Counted from the first letter of the stretch, positions 25,866 through 34,040 are shown. The stretch is DNA of 64,000 nucleotides from an uncultured Bacteroidales bacterium (GCA_947303395.1 CAMYYD010000001.1:186001-250000), one strand, 5' to 3'. Notes: generated by a model not told the origin, from the letters alone. Made by a program: numbers and translations.

Positions 25866-27251
25866 TTATCTATTATGTGTTTTTATTATGTTTTTTATTG
25901 TCTTTGTCAATTTTTCATTGTTCAGCAATGCCTCAATATTTTGGTGCATTCTGTATTTCCAGCGCCATTTCGGGTCGGCAGGCTTGTTGATTTGCTCGTC
26001 CCAGGTGTTGTCCCAGCGGAAGTCGCCGTCCATCGCTATGTAATCCTGAATCGGGAGGATGACCCATTGTGAGCTTGAGTTCATGTGTTGCTCAACAATC
26101 TCTTGGCAGATGTACGGCTCGCAGAAATACGGCGGATTGTCGGTGTGATGCAGCATCTCGTGGTAGAAACGCGCAGACAGTTCGCGATCTTGCTCCCACC
26201 ATCCGCGAATCGTCGGCATGTCGTGAGTTCCGGTGGTGTCGACGCTGAGGTAAGGGTTTTCGCGTGGGTCGCTGAACGGACGGTTGCTTTGTTTCGGCAT
26301 CCGTTGCACCTCGAGGCTGAGGATGCCCAATTCGCGCATCACCCCAGGGACGCATGGCGCCACCATGCCGAGATCCTCGCCACAAATCAATAATGATTGA
26401 TCCCCGAAAATTGTTTGTAATCTCTTCCGTCCCTCAATTTCCCACAATCTTGGGTTTTCGGGTGAATAATGACCGAAACTGGCATCCTGACTGCTTTTCG
26501 GGATCTCCCAGATGCGGAAAAATCCGAGGATATGGTCGATGCGCAGTGCGTCGAAATATTTTTTGAACCAAGCGACGCGATCTTTCCACCATTGGAAGCC
26601 ATCAGCCTCCATCGCAGCCCAGTTGTAGGTCGGGAAGCCCCAGTTTTGTCCTTTAGGCGCGAAGCCGTCAGGCGGAGCGCCGGTTTCCATGTCCAAATTG
26701 AAAAGATGCGGCTTTTGTTTCACATCGTCGATCTCACGGTTTACACCGATTGGTAGGTCGCCTTTCAGCATGATGCCTTTATCATGCAGATAATCAACGG
26801 CTTCAGTGAGCTGAGCGTCGCAATGCTGTTGCAGAAACTCGTAAAAATCAGGTTTTTCCCCGCGTTTTTGGTCGTAAACCTTACGCAGATACCACATCTT
26901 GGCTTTGAAAACCTCAGGATAATCGACAAACTCCTTGGCGTTGAGCTCTTTTTTCAGCTCCTGAAAACGTTTTTTATCGTTTTCGTCCTTTAATGTTCCG
27001 ACTTTTTCTACGTTGAGATAAATCGGATGTAACGCCTTGGTACTTATCGACTTATAAGGATATGAATCGCTCCAGCCGCCGTCGGTAGTCGTGTCGTTGA
27101 TTGGAAGGATTTGAATGAGCTTCAAACCTGTCGCAACGCACCAATCAGCAAGTTTCTTCAAGTCGAGAAACTCGCCGATGCCGCAGCTTTCTTCACTTCT
27201 CAGCGAGAAAACCGGTACTGCAACGCCACTGAAATAATTACAGTTTATCAA
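25866..27251 (-). CDS. malQ: 4-alpha-glucanotransferase (GH77 amylomaltase)
   Basis: Transfers maltodextrin segments between alpha-1,4-glucans; used in glycogen and maltodextrin metabolism. 461 residues: the catalytic (beta/alpha)8 barrel alone, without the N-terminal starch-binding modules of many Bacteroides homologues. GH77 active-site blocks are present: LRIDHILGFFRIWEI (nucleophile Asp), LICGEDLGMV (acid/base Glu) and TTGTHDMPTIRGWW (third Asp). Text at both ends looks complete, so it is a short form rather than a fragment. The start overlaps the adk stop by 14 bases. Confidence 0.93.
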   Translation of the reverse strand: MINCNYFSGVAVPVFSLRSEESCGIGEFLDLKKLADWCVATGLKLIQILPINDTTTDGGWSDSYPYKSISTKALHPIYLNVEKVGTLKDENDKKRFQELKKELNAKEFVDYPEVFKAKMWYLRKVYDQKRGEKPDFYEFLQQHCDAQLTEAVDYLHDKGIMLKGDLPIGVNREIDDVKQKPHLFNLDMETGAPPDGFAPKGQNWGFPTYNWAAMEADGFQWWKDRVAWFKKYFDALRIDHILGFFRIWEIPKSSQDASFGHYSPENPRLWEIEGRKRLQTIFGDQSLLICGEDLGMVAPCVPGVMRELGILSLEVQRMPKQSNRPFSDPRENPYLSVDTTGTHDMPTIRGWWEQDRELSARFYHEMLHHTDNPPYFCEPYICQEIVEQHMNSSSQWVILPIQDYIAMDGDFRWDNTWDEQINKPADPKWRWKYRMHQNIEALLNNEKLTKTIKNIIKTHNR

Positions 27252-27804
27252 TTTCTTTGCAGAGGTTATTGAAAATCTCTGAAATTTCTCCTACGCCGTT
27301 GATTCCGATGAGGTTGCCTTGTTTCTTGTAGTAGTCAAGAACTGGAGCGGTCTTCTCTCTGTATTCAACGAAACGGTGTTTGATGCTGTCGATGTTGTCG
27401 TCAGCTCTGCCGCTGGTTTTGCCGCGTTCGAGCATACGGTTGATAAGGATTTCCTCTGGCACTTCGAGGCTGTAAACGGCATTGATTTTCAATGAGAAAC
27501 TTTTCATAATCTCGTCAAGCATCTCGGCCTGTTTCACTGTGCGTGGGAATCCGTCGAACAAAAATCCTGCTGATTTCAGGTTTGCTCCGACTCTGCCTTT
27601 GATGATTGAAACCACGATTTCGTCCGACACCAATCCGCCTTTGCTGATGATGTCTTTCACCTTCTTGCCGATTTCGGTCTCGGCTGCCATCTCCTCGCGA
27701 AGGATGTCGCCTGTTGAGAGGTAAGTGAGACCATATTTTTCTTTAAGTTGTTGTGACTGAGTGCCTTTGCCAGCACCTGGAGGTCCAAAAAGTATGATAT
27801 TCAT
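27238..27804 (-). CDS. adk: Adenylate kinase
   Basis: Interconverts AMP, ADP and ATP. 188 residues. The P-loop is GPPGAGKGTQ (7-16) and LFDGFPRTVKQA is the NMP-binding signature. The LID is short (RGKTSGRADDN) without zinc cysteines. It overlaps the hpt stop by one base and the malQ start by 14 bases, giving a compact hpt-adk-malQ-CPBP-gtrA run. Pairing of hpt and adk is common in Bacteroidota and links purine salvage with nucleotide balance. Confidence 0.97.
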   Translation of the reverse strand: MNIILFGPPGAGKGTQSQQLKEKYGLTYLSTGDILREEMAAETEIGKKVKDIISKGGLVSDEIVVSIIKGRVGANLKSAGFLFDGFPRTVKQAEMLDEIMKSFSLKINAVYSLEVPEEILINRMLERGKTSGRADDNIDSIKHRFVEYREKTAPVLDYYKKQGNLIGINGVGEISEIFNNLCKEIDKL

Positions 27805-28343
27805 TATTCAACAATTTTATAGATTTCTTTCAAATTTCGTCCGTATTCGTTGTAGTCGAGGCCGTATCCGACTATGAAATCGTTGCCGATTTCCATTCCG
27901 ACATAGTCCATCTTTAGGTCATATTTCAAAGCTTTCGGCTTGAACATCATGGTAGCGATGCGGACGCTTTTCGCTCCGTCGGCCTCAAGGTCTTTGAGAA
28001 GCTGGCTCATGGTGAATCCTGAGTCGACGATGTCTTCCACAATTACAATGTTACGACCTTTAATCTGTTCAGCATCAAGGCCTAAGAGAGCGTTGGCCTT
28101 GCCGGTGCTATGTGTCCCTTCGTAAGTTTTATACTTCACAAACGCCATCTCGCAAGGCATTTCGAGGTTCTTGAACAGCTCGGCGGCGAACATAAACGCA
28201 CCGTTGAGCATGACGAGGAACAAAGGCTCCATGTCTTTCATGTCTCGCTTGATTTCACTGGCGATTCGATGAATTTCATTTTCAATTTTCTCCTGAGGGA
28301 TGAAAGGTGCGAACTCTTTGTCGGAAACTTTTATGATGCTCAT
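27804..28343 (-). CDS. hpt: Hypoxanthine phosphoribosyltransferase
   Basis: Salvages hypoxanthine (and usually guanine) to the nucleotides using PRPP. About 179 residues. The PRPP-binding motif is IVIVEDIVDSGFTM, and LFLVMLNGAFMFAAEL is the flexible-loop start region typical of the family. I chose ATG 28343; the frame extends to a TTG at 28349 that adds only two codons. A perfect minus-strand -7 box lies at 28387-28394. Divergent from purE. Confidence 0.95.
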   Translation of the reverse strand: MSIIKVSDKEFAPFIPQEKIENEIHRIASEIKRDMKDMEPLFLVMLNGAFMFAAELFKNLEMPCEMAFVKYKTYEGTHSTGKANALLGLDAEQIKGRNIVIVEDIVDSGFTMSQLLKDLEADGAKSVRIATMMFKPKALKYDLKMDYVGMEIGNDFIVGYGLDYNEYGRNLKEIYKIVE

Positions 28344-28386
28344 AATCAAAGTGTTATAGATTTATGCTAAAAATTATTAACTTTTG

Positions 28387-28415
28387 CAAATATAAAAATT
28401 AATTTAGTAACTTTG
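28387..28415. promoter_or_regulatory. Divergent hpt/purE -7 boxes
   Basis: On the minus strand TATATTTG (28394 down to 28387) precedes hpt; on the plus strand TAACTTTG (28408-28415) precedes purE by 19 bases. Both match TAnnTTTG exactly and they lie 13 bases apart, so the two polymerases probably compete. Confidence 0.65.
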
Positions 28416-28433
28416 CAAAAATATTTTTGAAAT

Positions 28434-28940
28434 ATGAATCCGTTAGTAAGTGTAATTATGGGAAGCACGTCTGACCTTCCGGTTTTGGAGAAGGCGCTGA
28501 CGTTTTTCGATGAGATGGAGATACCTTTCGAGATGAATGCCTTGAGCGCTCATCGCACGCCAGAATTGGTGGAAGAGTTTGCAAAAAACGCCCAAAAACG
28601 TGGCATAAAAGTGATTATTGCGGCAGCCGGAATGGCAGCACATCTGCCAGGAGTTATTGCAGCAATGACCCCAGTGCCAGTCATCGGAATCCCAGTAAAA
28701 TCTGGAAACGACGGCATGGATGCATTGTTTTCGATAGTGCAGATGCCTCCAGGAATACCGGTTGCGACGGTTGGCATTAACAACTCACTCAATGCAGCTA
28801 TTCTTGCGGCTCAGATTCTTGCTGTCGGCGACGAAAAAATCGCGAAAAAAGTCGTGGATTACAAGGAAAATCTGAAGAAAAAAATCGCTAAAGCCAACGA
28901 GGAGCTGAAGGAGATTCATTACAAATTCAAGACTAACTGA
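28434..28940 (+). CDS. purE: N5-carboxyaminoimidazole ribonucleotide mutase
   Basis: Class I PurE, which moves the carboxyl group from N5-CAIR to CAIR in purine synthesis. 168 residues. GSTSDLPVLEKA and SAHRTPELV are the substrate-binding loops; GMAAHLPGVIA and GIPVKSGNDGMDALFSIVQ complete the family pattern. Its last base is the first base of the rhomboid gene start, so they are translationally coupled (TGATG). Confidence 0.97.
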   Translation: MNPLVSVIMGSTSDLPVLEKALTFFDEMEIPFEMNALSAHRTPELVEEFAKNAQKRGIKVIIAAAGMAAHLPGVIAAMTPVPVIGIPVKSGNDGMDALFSIVQMPPGIPVATVGINNSLNAAILAAQILAVGDEKIAKKVVDYKENLKKKIAKANEELKEIHYKFKTN

Positions 28941-29644
28941 TGAACAGCGATGTCAGAGAGGAGAGGCAACTTCTTCTGCGCAGTTTCGTAGTCCCGATGG
29001 CGTTTGTCGCCATCTGCTGGCTGGTGAAATGCATCGAAGTCGCCTTTCATCTTGACTTTTCGTTTCTTGGCATCAAGCCGTTGCAAGCCGACGGTATCCC
29101 AGGCATTTTTCTGTTTCATTTCCTTCACGGGAGCTGGAGTCATCTTTATGCTAACACTATGCCAATCATTGTGTTAGGAGCAAGTCTTTATTATTTTTAC
29201 AAACCGATTGCAACCAAAATCTGGTTGCTTCTGATGTTTTCTACCGGTCTGCTGACTTGGTGCGGTGCTCGTGGCGGAGTCCATATCGGTGCCAGCGCCT
29301 TGATTTACGGATTGGCATTTTTCCTGATGCTCAGCGGCTTCATCAGGCGCAACAAAAGTCTGGTCATCGTTTCGTTCCTGGTCATTTTCCTTTACGGGAG
29401 TCTCATTTGGGGACTTTATCCGAAGTATGCCATTGAAAATCATATCTCTTGGGAAGGTCACCTTGCTGGATTCATCATGGGAGTCGCGCTAGCTATCGTC
29501 TATCGTAAAGAAGGCCCTCAGCGGGAAAAACCAGATGAAAACGACGACGATGATGCTGATTTAGACGATGATGACGACCGCTATTGGGATGTGCCTGAAC
29601 CTCCAAAAGAGGAGTTGAGGCAACCGAGATATTTCAGGCATTAG
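28940..29644 (+). CDS. Rhomboid-family intramembrane serine protease
   Basis: 234 residues with about six membrane segments. Rhomboid landmarks: HGSWSHLYANT (63-73, L1 loop), catalytic Ser119 in HIGASALIYG, and catalytic His174 in WEGHLAGF. The usual GxSG motif reads GASA, the change being after the Ser. The last ~30 residues are an acidic Asp-rich cytoplasmic tail, which is unusual. Substrate unknown. Coupled to purE. The stop TAG (29642-29644) is the first unit of a heptamer array shared with the convergent gene. Confidence 0.88.
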   Translation: MNSDVREERQLLLRSFVVPMAFVAICWLVKCIEVAFHLDFSFLGIKPLQADGIPGIFLFHFLHGSWSHLYANTMPIIVLGASLYYFYKPIATKIWLLLMFSTGLLTWCGARGGVHIGASALIYGLAFFLMLSGFIRRNKSLVIVSFLVIFLYGSLIWGLYPKYAIENHISWEGHLAGFIMGVALAIVYRKEGPQREKPDENDDDDADLDDDDDRYWDVPEPPKEELRQPRYFRH

Positions 29645-29669
29645 TCTTTAGACCTTAGAATTTAGATAG
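29642..29669. repeat. Period-7 TAG repeat holding the stop codons of two convergent genes
   Basis: Units TAGTCTT, TAGACCT, TAGAATT, TAGATAG. The plus-strand rhomboid stop is TAG at 29642-29644; the minus-strand symporter stop is TAA read from 29657 down to 29655. Both lie inside the array. Confidence 0.85.
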
Positions 29670-31379
29670 TTTTTGCATCACGATGGCACAAGATGCGTCA
29701 CCGGTGACCGACATCACGGTGCGTCCCATGTCGATGATTCTGTCGATGCCTGCCGCTACTGCCACACATTCTACAGGGATTCCTGCTGACGCGAATACCA
29801 TCGCCATCAGCGCCAAGCTACCTCCAGGGATACCCGGCGTTCCGATGGAAGCTATTGTTGAAGCGAACGCTATTGCCATATACTGACTCATGGTGAGGTC
29901 GATGCCGCAACAGTTTGCCATAAACACCGACGCGACGCCGAGATAGATGGCTACGCCGTCCATGTTGATGGTCGCACCCAGTGACAGTACAAAACGCCCG
30001 ATGTCTTTGCTGACGCCAAGTTTCTCGGTGCATTGCATGGAATAAGGCAGTGTAGCCACCGACGAGTCACTTGAGAAGGCGAACAGCATGGCAGGTTGCA
30101 TCCCTTTGAAGAATTTCAGTGGTGACAGACCGCCCAGAAGCCATACTGCTGATGAATACACCAGGCCGGCATGTACGGCGAAACAGAAATATGCCAAAGC
30201 CAGAAGTGCCGCGTAGGAGCCGAGCACCGACGGACCGTTTTCAACCACCACTGGTGTCAGCATGCAGAACACGCCGATAGGCGCCAATGCCATGATATAC
30301 TCTAAAATCTTGCACACCACGTCGTTGAAGCTGAGCGTCACCTTGCGTGCCATCGCGCCTTTCTCGCCCACATGAACCATGGCGATGCCGAAAAACAGCG
30401 CAATCACAATGACCTGCATCATCGCCATCGAGTTGATCGGCGTGAGGAGGTTGTCGGGAAACATTGCGACTATCTGGTCCATCATCGTCAGATGAGGCGT
30501 CTCGACGGCTGCTGATATGGCTTCCGTGCTGATGTGTATGGTTGGCAGAAAGCCTTTCACCAGACTTGGCACGACGAGTCCCAGCGTCACCGCGAAAATG
30601 GTTGTCGTTATAAAATATATCAAGGTTCGAAGTCCAAGCCTGCCCACTTTCGAGATGTCGTTCATTGAAAGAATGCCTGCCATTATTGAGAAAAGTACCA
30701 GTGGCACCACGATGAATTTCAATAAGTTAAGGAAAATTGCGCCAATCGGTTTGATATATTCCTTGACGAAATCAGCCTGGTTGCGCAGCAGCACGCCGGC
30801 TATCACCGCCAACACGAGGGCGATGCCGATTTGGGCGGTAAGGGAAAGTTTTTTCTTTTCTGTCATTTCCTGATATGCTAAACGTTCGTCGCCGTTGGCG
30901 AGATGTATGATGCCGCAATATTTGAATCCAAATTTCTGGATGTTATGCTGCATTATTTTGTTATCGCGATGCGTGTCGATGCGGATGTTTCGCTCTTTCG
31001 CAAAGCAGAACTCCATGATACTCTGGAAGATACCATGCACTTCGGGGAAACTCGCAATGCGGTGTATCACGTGGTAAGGTTTCGTGTCGTCGAGCCATTT
31101 GCCGTCATAAATCTTGTCGTATGTCGGTTCCGGCGATGGCAGAAATGCGAAATAAGCCACTATTTTCCCATCGTCTTCGACCACAAATCCGCCGTCTTTC
31201 TCTATGTCAGCCTGTACAATCTCCAGCGACGGATAGCCGTCAGTCCACTGGTTCGCGTTCCCATCCGCCACCATGATGCCTTTCGCTGCCGCGAAGACCT
31301 CGAGCAGTCGTTCGCCGTCTTCAGGCAACGACACTTTGCGAATGGTGCGGGTTGGTTGAGAATTGTCAATCTTTGACAT
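29655..31379 (-). CDS. GNAT acetyltransferase fused to a dicarboxylate/amino acid:cation symporter
   Basis: 574 residues with two domains. Residues 1-171 form a complete GNAT-type acetyltransferase (IRKVSLPEDGERLLEVF; GGFVVEDDGKIVAYFAF; then HRIASFPEVHGIF and the terminal KFGFKYCGIIH). Residues from about 178 on are a DAACS (GltP-like) symporter: SSDSSVATLPYSM is the serine-rich hairpin and GATINMDGVAIY the NMDG substrate/sodium motif. There is no stop or frameshift between them. ATG 31379 was chosen because earlier codons run through the palindromic promoter. M172 (MTEKKKLSL) resembles a native transporter start, so fusion of neighbouring genes is likely. The substrate and any acetylation target are unknown. 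Confidence 0.88.
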   Translation of the reverse strand: MSKIDNSQPTRTIRKVSLPEDGERLLEVFAAAKGIMVADGNANQWTDGYPSLEIVQADIEKDGGFVVEDDGKIVAYFAFLPSPEPTYDKIYDGKWLDDTKPYHVIHRIASFPEVHGIFQSIMEFCFAKERNIRIDTHRDNKIMQHNIQKFGFKYCGIIHLANGDERLAYQEMTEKKKLSLTAQIGIALVLAVIAGVLLRNQADFVKEYIKPIGAIFLNLLKFIVVPLVLFSIMAGILSMNDISKVGRLGLRTLIYFITTTIFAVTLGLVVPSLVKGFLPTIHISTEAISAAVETPHLTMMDQIVAMFPDNLLTPINSMAMMQVIVIALFFGIAMVHVGEKGAMARKVTLSFNDVVCKILEYIMALAPIGVFCMLTPVVVENGPSVLGSYAALLALAYFCFAVHAGLVYSSAVWLLGGLSPLKFFKGMQPAMLFAFSSDSSVATLPYSMQCTEKLGVSKDIGRFVLSLGATINMDGVAIYLGVASVFMANCCGIDLTMSQYMAIAFASTIASIGTPGIPGGSLALMAMVFASAGIPVECVAVAAGIDRIIDMGRTVMSVTGDASCAIVMQKLSKF

Positions 31380-31387
31380 AAAGATGC

Positions 31388-31436
31388 TTTTTTCGGTGCA
31401 AATATAATGATTTTTGTTATATTTGCACCGAAAAAA
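31388..31436. promoter_or_regulatory. Perfect 20-bp palindrome forming a divergent promoter
   Basis: Arms 31388-31407 and 31417-31436 are exact reverse complements around a 9-base spacer TGATTTTTG. Each arm contains TATATTTG read outward, an exact -7 box, so the GNAT-symporter fusion and the lipoprotein gene each get an identical promoter core. The repeat could also be an operator or an RNA hairpin. Confidence 0.8.
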
Positions 31437-31444
31437 CAATTGCT

Positions 31445-32272
31445 ATGAAAAACGTAAAACTGTTACTTACACTTTGTTGTGTGGCATTTGGTCTTGCATC
31501 ATGCTCGACTTTGAAAAAGATGCCATCGACTGCCCAAATGCAAGCAATTAACGACAGCATTGTCGCTGAAGGTTTTCAACTATATTACTCGGAGCGAGCC
31601 AACTGGATTGCCACCGACCTCATGTTTGAAAAATGTGATTTGGCGAATGTGGGCGGCAGTGTCACTTATCAGCTTGACGCCAATACTTGGGCCGTTGTTT
31701 TCTTTGATAGAAACAACGAAAACTGTGTGCTTGAATACCGAACCAGCACACTTGGCAATGAAGCGTATGTCATCGACTCTATCCGTCCGATTTCAGAGGT
31801 AGAGAGGACTTTGTGGCATAGAAAGAATATAATTCTTGAGAGAGCCATCAGCAAATATGGCGATAAAATGCTGTTTGCGTCCAAGTCATTTGGCTCCCCG
31901 AATATTGATATTATAGAAATGAATGACCGTCTTATCAGGATGTATGTCCTTCAAGGAACTGTTAAGCATGATCTGATACCTTTCGGTAATGATTATTCGA
32001 TTGATTTCGACGATAATCTGGAGCCGATTGCTTTCCGCAAATATCATAATTCATTGATTTCTATTCCGACAAAAGAAGGTGGCGAGGAAGTAAGAATGAC
32101 AGTGCATTCACATCTGAAAGACAATCCTTTCATCACGCCGACCGACATCTGCAATTTTCTTCTTTATCGTCCTGCAGGCATGAATAGTTTCAGTGTGCTC
32201 AGTACAGCTTATAATTGCATGTTCACATTTAGTCTCGACCAACAACCAATCTTTGTTGAGAAGCGGAAATAA
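31445..32272 (+). CDS. Lipoprotein of unknown function
   Basis: 275 residues. A signal peptide with lipobox (LCCVAFGLASCST) predicts lipidation at about Cys20. The mature chain is mixed alpha/beta with no family I recognise; there are no Trp-rich or repeat blocks. It starts 8 bases after the palindromic promoter and is divergent from the GNAT-symporter. No terminator hairpin is visible after the stop; 87 AT-rich bases follow before the kinase-like gene, in which I see nothing else. Confidence 0.7.
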   Translation: MKNVKLLLTLCCVAFGLASCSTLKKMPSTAQMQAINDSIVAEGFQLYYSERANWIATDLMFEKCDLANVGGSVTYQLDANTWAVVFFDRNNENCVLEYRTSTLGNEAYVIDSIRPISEVERTLWHRKNIILERAISKYGDKMLFASKSFGSPNIDIIEMNDRLIRMYVLQGTVKHDLIPFGNDYSIDFDDNLEPIAFRKYHNSLISIPTKEGGEEVRMTVHSHLKDNPFITPTDICNFLLYRPAGMNSFSVLSTAYNCMFTFSLDQQPIFVEKRK

Positions 32273-32359
32273 GATTAAATTTTTATCTTTTTTCTCTGTG
32301 ATTTGGAATGAAGAGTGATAAATATCAAAAGAATTGGGATAGTGTTTTTACATATATGA

Positions 32360-33184
32360 TTATAAGTAATTAATGATTTCTATATGAGTATTCAATTTTC
32401 TTTTTCCACCACATTTCAACTCTGGCGTATTTATCCTTATATCGCAATCCACAACGAAGACATTTCCTTCTTTCGAGCGAATTACATTTTCATCATGAAG
32501 GTCGCTCAAATATATTTCTGGAGTGGAATAAGTCCAATTCTTTGAATTGATTAAATTGAATCCCATTTTTTGAGCGAATTCGGCAATTTTTGCTTCTGAT
32601 ACATGTGAACCCTCTATAAAAGGTTGTTCAACGATTACTTTAAAATCACCTTCTGCAGTCCTGCCAAATCCAAGCACTTTCATTGTCGTTTCAGGGAAAT
32701 AGGCATTGTGCAAAGAGATTCGGTCAAGTGCAAAAATGGGTTGTATGAAATAGTCCAATCCAATTGATTTGATAAGGGTTGAACCATGGTCATAGACAAT
32801 AGCTTCGCCTCCTTCGGCTAATTGATATCCAAATGAAATCTCAAGGAATTGATCAACATTGTCATACCAGCTATAGACACGTTTTGCCCATTGCTCAATT
32901 ACTGCTTCCTGCTGCGCTCCCAATTGGCACTCTCTTTTGAAATCGCCGAGTGCTGCCTGATGCTCGCTATCTGTTCCAGCTTTTGCTCCCGCGAGTAAGG
33001 ATGCAATGACATGCGTTGCACCTCCCTCTGCGCAGCCATGCTGTTCGCGCGGTGAAAATCGTTGATATACCAACCTTCCGCTGATGAATTGTTCTGCATA
33101 ACTATCCAATTTTTGCAGACCTTCAGGCGTGAAACCATCCCCAATGATGCTATTAACCGATGCCCAAAACTCTGCGTTGTTCAT
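32360..33184 (-). CDS. Orphan kinase-like protein resembling polyvalent-protein kinase domains
   Basis: 274 residues, no signal peptide. Residues about 124-250 look like a degenerate Ser/Thr/Tyr kinase: GGEAIVY (124-130, glycine loop), TLIKSI with Lys139, LSDLHDENVI (226-235, catalytic loop with Asp228) and VVDCDI (244-249, DFG-like). ALDRISLHNAYFPET and IVEQPFI resemble the kinase domain of phage and conjugative-element polyvalent proteins in Bacteroides. The N-terminal ~110 residues also resemble such proteins (CAEGGATHVIASLLAG). No mobile-element genes lie nearby, so it may be a remnant or a domesticated copy. Flanks are AT-rich. Confidence 0.6.
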   Translation of the reverse strand: MNNAEFWASVNSIIGDGFTPEGLQKLDSYAEQFISGRLVYQRFSPREQHGCAEGGATHVIASLLAGAKAGTDSEHQAALGDFKRECQLGAQQEAVIEQWAKRVYSWYDNVDQFLEISFGYQLAEGGEAIVYDHGSTLIKSIGLDYFIQPIFALDRISLHNAYFPETTMKVLGFGRTAEGDFKVIVEQPFIEGSHVSEAKIAEFAQKMGFNLINSKNWTYSTPEIYLSDLHDENVIRSKEGNVFVVDCDIRINTPELKCGGKRKLNTHIEIINYL

Positions 33185-33262
33185 AATTTATACTATTTTT
33201 CTCGTTGCAAATATACAAATAATTTTTTATATCTCATCATTACGGAATCGGATTGAAATAAA

Positions 33263-33988
33263 TTATTGATAATCAATATAATATTGCAATTTCGGATTTA
33301 TCCCGTCACCAACGACTTTGCTTAATTGCTCCCACGATGAAATCATTCCTTTTTGTTCGCGGTGGTTCACGATTTTCTTAACATCTTCGTATTCCAGATA
33401 AGGATGTTTTAACAAAACCTTGAACGTATCTGAATTGATTCTCAATTTGTTAGGAGCGAATGACGAATCAATTTTTACATAATCTTTAATTGCGTTATAG
33501 CAAACGGTGTCCATGCGATAAACTTCAAGCAGCTGTTCTGTTTCGCAATAGCCGCCAAGTTTCTCGCGATAATTTACAATCCATTTTGCGTAAGCACCAC
33601 CAATTCCTGGCAGTTGTTTCAATAACGTTGTGTCGGCAGTGTTAATGTCGATTATGACAAGGCATGCCTTGTCCGTACTGGCTTTTACTGTTTTTTGTTT
33701 CGATGTGTGCTTGTGGCGTACTATTGGAGTGGGGGAAGTGTTGTAAAATCCCGTTGGGGCAAGGCATGCCTTGCCCTTTTGAATAGAATCAGCTTTTTGC
33801 ATCGAATCTAAAACTGCCTCCCTCCTTGCAATTATCGAATCCAAATCATGCTTGAAATAATCTCTTTTTGGAGGATTGTTGATGATTATGTATTTGGCTA
33901 TCAACATGATAACAATCATCGAGACAATGGTGATGATTGCAATACGTTCGCCACGCGAAAATGTCATAAAACGCTTGAAATTGTCCAT
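33263..33988 (-). CDS. ComEA-like helix-hairpin-helix protein with two in-frame palindromes
   Basis: 241 residues from ATG 33988: a short N-terminus, one membrane segment (about 15-35), a linker, and a C-terminal helix-hairpin-helix DNA-binding region (INTADTTLLKQLPGIGGAYA; a second copy near the end). ComEA-type proteins bind DNA at the outer face of the inner membrane; a competence role is inference. The linker contains two dispersed palindromes read in frame, giving GKACLAP (residues about 71-78) and DKACLV (about 106-111). An upstream extension of the frame passes through another palindrome and was not used. Confidence 0.8.
   Translation of the reverse strand: MDNFKRFMTFSRGERIAIITIVSMIVIMLIAKYIIINNPPKRDYFKHDLDSIIARREAVLDSMQKADSIQKGKACLAPTGFYNTSPTPIVRHKHTSKQKTVKASTDKACLVIIDINTADTTLLKQLPGIGGAYAKWIVNYREKLGGYCETEQLLEVYRMDTVCYNAIKDYVKIDSSFAPNKLRINSDTFKVLLKHPYLEYEDVKKIVNHREQKGMISSWEQLSKVVGDGINPKLQYYIDYQ
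33656..33681. repeat. Dispersed palindrome, copy 3, inside a coding sequence
   Basis: GACAAGGCATGCCTTGTC (33656-33673) is an exact 18-base palindrome, followed by CGTACTGG, matching the flank of the yidD copy. It is read in frame in the ComEA-like gene just before its first helix-hairpin-helix. Confidence 0.85.
33751..33777. repeat. Dispersed palindrome, copy 4, inside a coding sequence
   Basis: CCCGTTG then GGGCAAGGCATGCCTTGCCC (33758-33777), an exact 20-base palindrome. It lies in frame in the linker of the ComEA-like gene, 77 bases from copy 3. Confidence 0.85.
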
Positions 33989-34003
33989 AAATTTGGTTTT
34001 TGA

Positions 34004-34038
34004 CCTGTGGGGGCAAGGCATGCCTTGCCCTCTACGGG
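34004..34038. repeat. Dispersed palindrome, copy 5, intergenic
   Basis: CCTGTGG, then GGGCAAGGCATGCCTTGCCC (34011-34030), then TCTACGGG. It fills the gap between the symporter stop (34041) and the ComEA-like ATG (33988), both on the minus strand. Copies 3-5 share the same AAGGCATGCCTT core. Confidence 0.85.
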
Positions 34039-34040
34039 TT

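Noticed and set aside
25866..27251. malQ as a truncated pseudogene
   Set aside because: Shorter than many Bacteroides homologues only because it lacks N-terminal starch-binding modules; all GH77 catalytic blocks and both ends of the barrel are present.
33989..34021. N-terminal extension of the ComEA-like protein
   Set aside because: The codons would come from palindrome copy 5; the ATG at 33988 directly precedes a normal membrane-anchor start.
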